A stretch of DNA of 64,000 nt, taken from positions 1 to 64,000 of the forward strand of contig PMUI01000077.1 of NCBI GenBank assembly GCA_003166955.1. Direction: 5' to 3'. The position numbers and the translations under genes were made by a program. Below are positions 1 to 8,402 of this stretch, piece by piece. The notes below the pieces were generated by a model. It was not told where the DNA came from. It searched no databases and saw nothing but the letters and a program-made list of their open reading frames with translations. The DNA comes from Acidobacterium sp. GTDB lineage: Bacteria > Acidobacteriota > Terriglobia > Terriglobales > Acidobacteriaceae. Every line of letters begins with the position of its first letter. The stretch's first letter is position 1.

Positions 1-37
1 ATTACATCAGCCGGGCGTGGGGTCGCTGGTAATAAAG

Positions 38-112
38 CAGGGAATAGGGAACAGGGATTAGGGATTAGAAAACCGGATCGGGGCCAGCGAAAGTTGGGAG
101 ACAGGAGACAAG
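38..112. repeat. Heptameric G-rich tandem repeat array
   Basis: Four GGG tracts at 40-42, 47-49, 54-56 and 61-63 are each followed by a 4-nt spacer (AATA, AACA, ATTA, ATTA), giving an exact 7-bp period. A second 7-bp tandem, GGAGACA twice, lies at about 96-109. The first block fits the G3N1-7 pattern for a G-quadruplex on the plus strand. It lies just upstream of the PAP2 gene. Related heptamers in CCC orientation occur near 1122, 49927, 55863 and 56511. Confidence 0.75.
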
Positions 113-173
113 AGGCAGAAGCAGTGATCCGTTGCCAGTGATCCGTGATCGGTGCGTTTCGTATGATGGGCTC

Positions 174-1100
174 ATGGTGAAGTTCTTCTTTTGTGCGGCG
201 TTGCTGGAGTGCGGCGTCGTTTCGGGTTGGGCGCAGAGTTTGCCTTCGTTACAGAGTTCGAGTTCGGGGCAGAATTTGCCGTCTGCGCCGAGCGCGCCTG
301 CGGGGACGCCGTCGACTTTGCAGCTGCCTCCGGCGCCGCAGAACCGGACGTGCGACCTGAGCAGCCTGATGGTTTGCGTGAAGCACGTGGCGGAGGATGA
401 GAAGGGGATCGTGCTGAGCCCGCTGCATGCGCCGGCGTACGACCTGTTGTGGATCGTGCCGTTTGGGGCGGCGACGGGCGTGGCGATTCATTACGACACG
501 GAGGCGATCCGGGACCTGGGGATTCATACGTCGCGCGAAAACAAATTCAACAAGCTGTCGGATTATGCGGGTTTGTATGGGCCGTTTGCGGCGGCGGGCG
601 TAGGGTACGCGGCGGGCCACGTGAAGCAGGACGATTATCTGAAGGAGACGGCGGTGCTCTCCGCGGAGGCGATGGCGGACGCGGGGATTCTGGACGAGGG
701 GATGAAGTATGCGCTGGACCGGGAGTATCCGATGGCGCACAACGCGAAGGGCGGGTTCTGGCCGGGCGGGCCGAAGAGTTGGCCCAACAATCCGTCGATG
801 CCGTCGGAGCATGCGATGAATGTGTGGGCTTTCGCGCACGTGGTGGCGGGGCAGTATGACGGCATCGCGACGCAGGCGCTGGTGTACGGCGTGGCGGGCA
901 CGGTGTCGGTGTCGCGGGTGCTGGCGCGTCAGCATTTTCCTTCGGATGTGCTGGTGGGGAGCGCGTTTGGATGGCTGATTGGCGGGTATGTGCTGCATCA
1001 CCGGTCGGTGGAGAACGGGAGGCTGGTTGATGTGTCGGCGGTGGAGACTCCGCTGGGGCGGGGGTTTGAGGTGCGGGTGAGTTTATCGCGCGGGGACTGA
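174..1100 (+). CDS. Exported PAP2 family phosphatase
   Basis: This is a 308-residue PAP2 (type 2 phosphatidic acid phosphatase) family protein, probably acting on a phosphorylated lipid or similar substrate outside the cytoplasmic membrane. The ATG at 174 begins a signal peptide (MVKFFFCAALLE, ending near GWAQ); the longer frame from 132 lacks one. A Ser/Pro/Gln-rich linker follows. The PAP2 signature is present as the PSEH block (a variant of PSGH) and the SRVLARQHFPSD block holding the conserved Arg, His and Asp. The substrate cannot be told. It is followed at once by a convergent CcdC-like gene. Confidence 0.85.
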   Translation: MVKFFFCAALLECGVVSGWAQSLPSLQSSSSGQNLPSAPSAPAGTPSTLQLPPAPQNRTCDLSSLMVCVKHVAEDEKGIVLSPLHAPAYDLLWIVPFGAATGVAIHYDTEAIRDLGIHTSRENKFNKLSDYAGLYGPFAAAGVGYAAGHVKQDDYLKETAVLSAEAMADAGILDEGMKYALDREYPMAHNAKGGFWPGGPKSWPNNPSMPSEHAMNVWAFAHVVAGQYDGIATQALVYGVAGTVSVSRVLARQHFPSDVLVGSAFGWLIGGYVLHHRSVENGRLVDVSAVETPLGRGFEVRVSLSRGD

Positions 1101-1121
1101 CGACCCAGTTGCCAGGCTTTC

Positions 1122-1137
1122 TGTTCCCTGTTCCCTG
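1122..1137. repeat. Heptamer repeat, two copies of TGTTCCC
   Basis: Two perfect TGTTCCC units lie between the stop codon of the PAP2 gene and the end of the convergent CcdC-like gene. They are the reverse-complement form of the GGGAACA unit seen at 38-68. Confidence 0.6.
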
Positions 1138-1139
1138 CC

Positions 1140-1631
1140 TCAGGCGGCGGACTGGTCCAGTTCTTCGGGCAGGGCGGTTAGGGCTCGGTATTCGAAGTAC
1201 ATGCTCAGGCGCCAGCGCAGGATCATCCCGAAGGCAAGGATGAAGAAGAGGCCGCCGGTCTGCTCGATGGTCATGATGCGGTTGAAGTAGCTGCGGGCGG
1301 CGAAGCGGACGGCGGCGAGCACGATGATGACGAGGAGGAAGGCGCCGGAACGCTTCATCATGATGACGTCGCCTTCGCGGTGCAGGCGCGATGTGCGGAG
1401 GAGCGGCCAGGCCAGGAGGATGGCGCCGATGAGGAACGCGGCGAGGGCCCACGTCCACGGGAAGCGGAAGGCCGGGACGATGAACATGCAGAAGCCGGTG
1501 GCCATGCCTGCGGGCGGGATGAGGATTTTTTTCAGCGTCACCGGAGTTTGACCTTCGCGCACGCGCCAGATAAGGACAACGACCGCGCCGAAGATGGAGG
1601 TGACCACGGAGGTGAGGGGGGATATATGCAT
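1140..1631 (-). CDS. CcdC-like (DUF1453) integral membrane protein
   Basis: A 163-residue protein with about four to five transmembrane segments. It resembles Bacillus CcdC (DUF1453) along its whole length: the KKILIPP motif after the first helix, GMATGFCMF, the MMKRSGAFL region, and the C-terminal GGLFFILAFGMILRWR block followed by MYFEYRAL. CcdC sits in a cytochrome c maturation locus in Bacillus but its role is not settled, and no cytochrome genes are adjacent here. Its 3' end abuts the PAP2 gene. Family assignment is fairly sure; function is not. Confidence 0.75.
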   Translation of the reverse strand: MHISPLTSVVTSIFGAVVVLIWRVREGQTPVTLKKILIPPAGMATGFCMFIVPAFRFPWTWALAAFLIGAILLAWPLLRTSRLHREGDVIMMKRSGAFLLVIIVLAAVRFAARSYFNRIMTIEQTGGLFFILAFGMILRWRLSMYFEYRALTALPEELDQSAA

Positions 1632-2005
1632 GTCGCTGCTGCGGAGGATGGCTGTCGGGGAAACCTGTAATTAAGGATAGCGCGAAGTTGAACCCGGGGC
1701 TGAAGCCCCGAGGCATGCGGCAAGTTATGGCCCGATCTTCAAAAGGCTTGCGGAAAGGTGCGATGGACGGAGTTGAGACTGTGCATTCCAAAATGGAACG
1801 AGACAGTACTTCGGGGTGAACCGAGAATCGAATCGCGTTGATATTCGGGTAACGGGGGTTTTAGCTTCTTGCTGTGGGGTGAACCTGGCCTTCGCTGCGT
1901 TGGGGGTGTGGTGCTTTTTTCCGGCGTGCTGTGAGGTCGATTCCCACGTTTGCCGAAACCGGGCAACTGTGGGGCGCCCATTGAGTGCACCCGACGAGTT
2001 GGGGT
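1632..2005. other. Intergenic region with a short hairpin, no gene seen
   Basis: No convincing coding frame lies in these 374 bases. A hairpin with a 6-bp stem and TGAA loop sits at 1695-1710 (CGGGGC TGAA GCCCCG). A smaller inverted repeat TTCCA-AAA-TGGAA lies at 1786-1798. It separates the CcdC-like gene from the end of pntB. The stem-loop looks like a dispersed repeat of REP type, but that needs other genome copies to confirm. Confidence 0.5.
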
Positions 2006-3381
<1,376 letters not shown>

Positions 3382-3385
<4 letters not shown>

Positions 3386-3696
3386 TTGGCGGCCTCTTTC
3401 GCTGGAAGCTTGCGCTTGCCGAACATGCGGAGCATGCGGTCGGTTAGGCCGAATCCGCCGACCACGTTGATGGTGGCTGTGGTGACGGCGACGAAGCCGA
3501 GGATGTGCGCGAAGGTGGGATAATGCGCGGCCCCTGCAAGAACCAAAGACCCGATCAGGGAGATGCCGCTGATGGCGTTGGTCGCGGACATGAGCGGTGT
3601 GTGGAGGAGCGGCGGCACGCGGCTGATGACCTGATAGCCGAGGAAGGCGGCCAGCACGAAAACGTAAACCGAAGCGATGAGGACGGCGGGATTCAT
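3382..3696 (-). CDS. pntAB: NAD(P) transhydrogenase subunit alpha part 2 (membrane)
   Basis: A 104-residue membrane subunit corresponding to the C-terminal helices of E. coli PntA. Family features are the first helix (VLIASVYVFVLAAFLGYQVI) and the motif PPLLHTPLMSATNAISGI. The N-terminal NAD domain is a separate gene, as in Rhodospirillum-type split transhydrogenases. Its ATG overlaps the pntAA stop (ATGA, 3693-3696) and its stop overlaps the pntB GTG, so the three genes are translationally coupled. Confidence 0.95.
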
Positions 3697-4949
3697 GGCG
3701 TGCTCCCTGCGTGGGCGATTTCGAGTTCGGTGGCGTGGGCGGCTTCGAGCAGTTTGGCGACGCGCGCATTGACGGGCTGGCCTTCATGCGCGACACAGGC
3801 ACCGGACTGGAGTTCGCCAGCGAGGATTTCGTCGGTTAGGTCGATCGAGAGGGCGCCGTTTTTGAGGATCAGCGCGAGGAAGTTGAGGATGTTGCGCGCG
3901 TAGAGCTGGCTCGCGTGGATGGGGACTTCTGCAGCGAGGTTCAGTGGGGCGAGCAGCGTGACGCCCCCGCCGTTCTGCGTCGCGATGATCTGCGTGACGC
4001 CGGGTTGGGTCAGCTCGCAGTTGCCACCGGCGGGAGCGGCGACGTCGACGATGACGGAGCCGGGGCGCATGGCTTCAACAGCGGCGCGGCGGATGAGCGT
4101 CGGCGCGGGGCGGCCAGGAACCTGCGCGGTGGTGATGATGACGTCGGAGTGCGCGGCCGTTTTGGTGATGAGGTCGCGGCCACGGTCGAGGGCCTCCTCG
4201 GTGAGCTCGGCAGCGTAGCCTCCGCCGCCTTCGGTGTTGATGCCGCCGAGGTCGACGTCGAGGAACTTTGCGCCGAGGGAGCGGACCTGTTCACCGGCGG
4301 CGGCGCGGACATCGTAGGCTTCGACGACAGCGCCGAGACGGCGCGCGGTGGCGATGGCCTGGAGACCGGCGACGCCCGCGCCGATGACAAAGACGCGCGC
4401 GGGGGGAATGGTTCCGGCGGCGGTGATGAGCATGGGGAAGAGGCGCGGGAGGAGGTCGGCGGCGGAGACGACGGCCTTGTAGCCGGCGATGGTGGCCATC
4501 GAAGAGAGGGCGTCCATGGATTGCGCGCGCGTGATTCGCGGAACCAGTTCCATACTGAAAAGGGTCGTGGGGCGATGGATCGCTTCGATGAGCGCGGCGG
4601 GCGCGTCGAGGGGCTTCATGAATCCGACGACGACGGCGCCGGCCTTGAGCCGCGTCTGATCCGCGGCGTTCGGCAAATTAACGACCGGCAGCAGGTCGGC
4701 GTTGGCGAGGATCCAGCGGCGGTCCGCGGTGATGGTTGCGCCCGCTTCGGTGTAGCCTCGGTCCGAGGCTCCAGCGCCTTCACCGGCGCCGGATTCGACC
4801 TGGATGGAAAGGTCCTGCGCGACGAGGGACTTGAGGTTCTCCGGGAGGAGAGAGACGCGGGTTTCGCCGGGGGCAGATTCTTTTAGTATGCCGAGGATCA
4901 AGGGCGCCTCCATGGACAAGCTGGGAACGAGGCGGGCGGCGGTGCTCAT
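3693..4949 (-). CDS. pntAA: NAD(P) transhydrogenase subunit alpha part 1 (NAD-binding)
   Basis: The soluble NAD(H)-binding domain I, related to alanine dehydrogenase. The N-terminal KESAPGETRVSLLPE block and the Rossmann motif VIGAGVAGLQAIATARRLGA followed by EAYDVRAA are clear. The mobile-loop and PGRPAPTLI regions follow. Length is 418 residues from the ATG at 4949; a second ATG at 4913 would remove 12 residues and start closer to the conserved part, but it has no visible ribosome-binding site. First gene of the pntAA-pntAB-pntB operon; the promoter must lie in 4950-5100. Confidence 0.94.
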   Translation of the reverse strand: MSTAARLVPSLSMEAPLILGILKESAPGETRVSLLPENLKSLVAQDLSIQVESGAGEGAGASDRGYTEAGATITADRRWILANADLLPVVNLPNAADQTRLKAGAVVVGFMKPLDAPAALIEAIHRPTTLFSMELVPRITRAQSMDALSSMATIAGYKAVVSAADLLPRLFPMLITAAGTIPPARVFVIGAGVAGLQAIATARRLGAVVEAYDVRAAAGEQVRSLGAKFLDVDLGGINTEGGGGYAAELTEEALDRGRDLITKTAAHSDVIITTAQVPGRPAPTLIRRAAVEAMRPGSVIVDVAAPAGGNCELTQPGVTQIIATQNGGGVTLLAPLNLAAEVPIHASQLYARNILNFLALILKNGALSIDLTDEILAGELQSGACVAHEGQPVNARVAKLLEAAHATELEIAHAGSTP

Positions 4950-5100
4950 TGGGGAACCGCTCCGCGACTCTAAAGCCTTTAACTGCGTAACTGCTCTGAC
5001 TACGTAATAGACATTATTGAGCGGAGGCGCGGGTGCGCCTTGTGATGGCGGTCACTACGACGGGGCGCGGGCTTTTCGGAGTCGGCGTTTGGTGGCGCGC

Positions 5101-6141
5101 TTAGACTATGACGCCGAGAGAGCGCGGGAAGCGTTGGAGTTCGTCGGGGGTGGAGGCGTCGGGGACGGAGCAGCCGGGAGCCGCGATGTATTTTGCTCCG
5201 GCCTGTTGGCGGGCCTCGGTCCACTGCTGGCGCATTTGGTCGACGGTAAGCTGCCGGAAATCGATTTCGTCGACGCCGCCAAGAATGGTCTGGGAGAATT
5301 TCGCGCGGATTTCAGAGATAGGGATACCGCTGGTCTTCACGGAGTGCTGGAGGATGGGCGCGGGGAAATCGGTGAACTGGTCGATGTACGGGCGCTCGAG
5401 GAAATGGAGGTGCAGGATGGTGAGCTTCGTGTCGGCGAGGGCTTCGATGACGCGCTTGTCGTAGGGCCGGGAGTATTGCGCGTAGTCGGCGACGGAGCCA
5501 AATTTGCTTTCGGCGTTGAAGACGCTGACGAGGGTGCCGGATGCCCCGATTTTTTTCGCGTGCTGGATGTGGTTGACGGTGGATTGCGTGATGGCTTCCA
5601 TGGCGCGGTGCCAGCCGTCTGGGTTGGACTTTTGAAAATCGTGGAGGGCGGCGATGGCTTCGTCGCGGACTTCGTCGGAGTCGTTGCGGCCGGCAAACTG
5701 CGGCTGCGCCTGGTAGAGGATCATGGCAGTCATGTAGGGGCCGTAGAGCGTGTCGATGAAATATGCGTCGCCGTTGAGGGCGTCGCGGACGATTTCGAGG
5801 GCTTTGAGCTGATCGGGGTAGGGCGAATCGACGGGGTCGAGTTGCCACCATTTGCCGGTCGTTGATTTTGGGTAGTCGAAATCGTTCATCACTTTCACGA
5901 TGTCGGTCGCGTAAGCGCGATGGAAGTCGAGGTGGTCCTGCGCTTCGAGCTGGGGCGTGGGGCGCTTGTAGTGGTGGTAGAAGGTAAAGGGCGGACGGTC
6001 GAGGTCCTGGCCGCGGAGGGCGCGGTCGACGCGCTCCTTGTGGGTCAACTTGCCGGTCAGCGCTTTTCCGAAGGCGGGTTGGACGAGGGCGAGCCCGGCG
6101 GTGGCGGCGGCAGAGCGGAGAAAATGGCGGCGATCGATCAT
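5101..6141 (-). CDS. Tat-exported uroporphyrinogen decarboxylase (URO-D) family protein
   Basis: A 346-residue member of the URO-D superfamily, which includes heme-pathway HemE and corrinoid/methyl-transferring MtaA-type enzymes. The N-terminus MIDRRHFLRSAAATAGLALV is a typical twin-arginine signal. The family C-terminus GCSVPDASTPDELQRF is present, as is the HKERVDRALRGQDLDRPPF start typical of methyltransferase-like members. HemE itself is cytoplasmic, so this is not a housekeeping heme enzyme; a methyltransferase or binding role is more likely. The Tat-bearing DUF362 gene lies divergently next to it. Confidence 0.82.
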   Translation of the reverse strand: MIDRRHFLRSAAATAGLALVQPAFGKALTGKLTHKERVDRALRGQDLDRPPFTFYHHYKRPTPQLEAQDHLDFHRAYATDIVKVMNDFDYPKSTTGKWWQLDPVDSPYPDQLKALEIVRDALNGDAYFIDTLYGPYMTAMILYQAQPQFAGRNDSDEVRDEAIAALHDFQKSNPDGWHRAMEAITQSTVNHIQHAKKIGASGTLVSVFNAESKFGSVADYAQYSRPYDKRVIEALADTKLTILHLHFLERPYIDQFTDFPAPILQHSVKTSGIPISEIRAKFSQTILGGVDEIDFRQLTVDQMRQQWTEARQQAGAKYIAAPGCSVPDASTPDELQRFPRSLGVIV

Positions 6142-6278
6142 GGTGGCCTCCTTCGGAGGCGGGCGTTTTGCCTCTGAGGGAATAGTGACAGCAGCGCCGC
6201 GTTGACGCCAGCGATTCTTGTGACGGCGGTCACGGCTCGCCGGAGGCCGGAGGCATAGACCATAGGTGAGGTGCGCCT

Positions 6279-7397
6279 ATGAGTCTGTCGCGGAGAGATT
6301 TTGTCCAAATTGCAGGGGCCGGGTTTTTCCTGCAGTCGCAGCTTTTGAAGGCTGAGGATGTGGTTCGCGCGGGCATGCCTGGCGTCGAGCTGCCGGTGAA
6401 GGCGCCTGCGGGAGTTTCGCGGGTCGCGCTGGTGCATGGCGATGATCGGCGGAAGAATGTCCGCGCGGCGCTGGAGACGATCGACGCTGAGATTCGGGCA
6501 GGGCTGCGGGGCAAGAAGTCCGTGGTGATCAAGCCGAACAATGTTTCGACAACGAATCAGCTGGCGGCGACGCATCTGGATGCTCTGGAGGGGATCCTCG
6601 ATTATCTGGAGCCGCGTTTTCACGGGCCGGTGACGATTGCCGAGTCGTCGGCGGGCGACACGCTGGAGGGGTTCGAGCATTTTCGCTACAACCAGCTGGC
6701 GAGCGAGCGGCGCGCGCAGAAGCTGAGCCTGGTGGATCTGAATCGCGAGGCGAAGTTCGGGACGGTGGAAGTGCTGGACGCCGATCTGCACATCACGCCG
6801 GTGCGGCTGGCGGCGCGGGTGCTCGATCCGGAGGCGTTCGTGATTTCGAGCGCCATGCTGAAGACGCATAACACCGTGGTGGCGACGATGTCGGTGAAGA
6901 ACATGGTTCTGGGGTCGCCGCTGCACAGCGTGCCGGGCGAGCTGTTCTGGAGCGACAAGCGCAAGTTCCACGTGGGCGTACGGCAGACGCACTACAACAT
7001 GCTGGTGACCGCGCAGAAGCTGAAGACGAACTGGGGCGTGGCGCTGATCGACGGGTTTGAAGGCATGGAGGGCAACGGACCTGGCAATGGCACGCCGGTG
7101 GAGTCGCATGTAGCGATTGCGTCGACGGATTTTATTGCGGCGGATCGCGTGGGGCTTGAGGTGATGGGGATCAATCCGGAGTGGGTTGGGTATCTGGCGT
7201 ATTGCGGGCAGGCGGGCGTGGGGCAATACGACCTGAAGAAGATTGAAGTTGTGGGCGCGTCGATTCCGTCGGTAGCGAAAAAGTATCAGCTGCATCCGGA
7301 CATCCAGCGCGAGCTGGAGTGGATGGGGCCGCTGAAGACGGGTTCGCCGACGATGGGCGGATTGGTGCAGGGGGAGGATTCGGTTTACGGGTTCTGA
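6279..7397 (+). CDS. DUF362 family protein with Tat-type leader
   Basis: A 372-residue DUF362 protein. The leader MSLSRRDFVQIAGAGFFLQ carries the SRRxFV twin-arginine pattern. The DUF362 core shows VVIKPNNVS, TIAESSAG, VISSAMLKTHNTVVATMSVKNMVLGS and ALIDGFEGMEGNGP. DUF362 is often fused to ferredoxin domains, but none is seen here. Exact function is unknown. It is divergent from the URO-D family gene (137 bp apart), and the shared Tat export suggests a joint periplasmic role. Its 3' end overlaps the convergent DinB gene by 13 nt. Confidence 0.85.
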   Translation: MSLSRRDFVQIAGAGFFLQSQLLKAEDVVRAGMPGVELPVKAPAGVSRVALVHGDDRRKNVRAALETIDAEIRAGLRGKKSVVIKPNNVSTTNQLAATHLDALEGILDYLEPRFHGPVTIAESSAGDTLEGFEHFRYNQLASERRAQKLSLVDLNREAKFGTVEVLDADLHITPVRLAARVLDPEAFVISSAMLKTHNTVVATMSVKNMVLGSPLHSVPGELFWSDKRKFHVGVRQTHYNMLVTAQKLKTNWGVALIDGFEGMEGNGPGNGTPVESHVAIASTDFIAADRVGLEVMGINPEWVGYLAYCGQAGVGQYDLKKIEVVGASIPSVAKKYQLHPDIQRELEWMGPLKTGSPTMGGLVQGEDSVYGF

Positions 7398-7921
7398 GCG
7401 GACTCGAGTATGGGCTGAATGATTTTTGCGGTGGTGACGGCCTGGCCGGTGTGGCGCTGGGTGTGGTCGGCGCAGTGGACGAGCAGCCCGCCGACGGATG
7501 TAGGCAGGCCTTTGCGTCCGATGCTGCGGGGCTCGTTGAGGTCAGCGGCGGAGAAGGTCTGAACGCGCCGGATCGCTTCGTCGATTCCTTTGCGAAATTC
7601 TGAGAATACTTCGGCGTGGGTGGCGCCGAGGTCGAGTTCTGTTTTGAGCGCGGTGAGCTGGGCCGGACTGAGTTGCGCTGGGCCCAGCTGGTTGCATTCG
7701 GCGTAGGTGAGGAGGCGGTCGAGACTGCGCACGATGTGGCGCAGATGGAAGGCGACGGGGGCGATGCCGGCGGGGCGGGCGTTGAGGGCTTCGCCGTTCA
7801 GGGGCGCACACCATTTCTCGATGTCCTCGCGGGCGAGTTCGAGCGCGTGGACGACGGCGCGGAGGACGGCGGGGGTTACTGTGTGCGTGCCGCGAAGCCA
7901 GGGTTCGGGTTGTGTGGCCAT
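7385..7921 (-). CDS. DinB-like (YfiT/DinB_2) family protein
   Basis: A 178-residue four-helix DinB-superfamily protein, possibly a metal-dependent thiol-transferase-like enzyme; its substrate is unknown. The conserved metal-site histidines are in FHLRHIVRSLDRLLTYAE and the C-terminal HCADHTQRHTGQ. The ATG at 7921 is preferred because AAGGAGGAGG lies upstream of it; the ATG at 7948 would put that site inside the coding sequence. No link to its neighbours is evident. Confidence 0.8.
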   Translation of the reverse strand: MATQPEPWLRGTHTVTPAVLRAVVHALELAREDIEKWCAPLNGEALNARPAGIAPVAFHLRHIVRSLDRLLTYAECNQLGPAQLSPAQLTALKTELDLGATHAEVFSEFRKGIDEAIRRVQTFSAADLNEPRSIGRKGLPTSVGGLLVHCADHTQRHTGQAVTTAKIIQPILESAQNP

Positions 7922-8261
7922 GCTTGTTTGGGGTGCCTCCTCCTTCATTATTCATGGCGGGGTGCGCGGCAGAGAATCTGTAGCTGTTCATTCGCGAAAG
8001 CGGCGCGATCGAAGCGACGGGCCATAGGGCTCGGGCTTCGACTCCGTCGGTACTCGCCTCGTGGGGGCGTGAATTCTAACGCAATTCCAAAGCTTCTCTA
8101 AATTTCTGAACCAACCCCAAAACACGCATTGGTGGGCTGGAGCTGCGTATGCGGCGTGCGTGCGTTTTGCAACAATTTATGACTTCCATAAATCCCTCTG
8201 CGCAAAGGAATAATTCGCGGCTGTGGCGGAGTTGTAGCTTGTTGTAACTTCCATCGCCGGC
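7922..8261. other. Intergenic region, no gene recognised
   Basis: About 340 bases upstream of the DinB gene and before a gene relic. No convincing coding frame, RNA gene or terminator was seen. The stretch at about 8100-8220 is noticeably more A/T-rich than the surrounding genes. Confidence 0.4.
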
Positions 8262-8372
8262 CGCAGTGAGGGATTCGAGACACAGTCGGGAGATCTGATC
8301 GCGGTGCAGGACGAGGTTGCCAAGTCAATCGCCGATGCGATTCGGCAGATCGTAGCGCAGTGCGGCAGCTAG
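8262..8372 (+). pseudogene. Relic of a TPR/adenylate-cyclase-like gene (FlgO-like segment)
   Basis: Reading frame 8262-8372 translates as a short open stretch ending QSGDLIAVQDEVAKSIADAI, then a stop at 8370-8372. This is the conserved segment that precedes the TPR region in many CadC-like or cyclase-like TPR proteins. An in-frame stop lies upstream at 8235-8237 and there is no start codon, so only about 36 codons survive. It is on the plus strand, opposite to the intact CadC-like gene next to it, suggesting a decayed duplicate or rearranged fragment. Confidence 0.6.
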
Positions 8373-8402
8373 CCAGCGCGGTCATGCTGCATCCGCCGGC
8401 GG

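Noticed and set aside
547-1791. A 414-codon minus-strand frame across the PAP2 gene and the CcdC-like gene
   Set aside because: Pro/Arg/Ser-rich composition without motifs; it overlaps two genes that carry recognisable family motifs.
1739-1990. An 83-codon minus-strand frame in the gap upstream of pntB
   Set aside because: Low-complexity composition and no ribosome-binding site; more likely non-coding.
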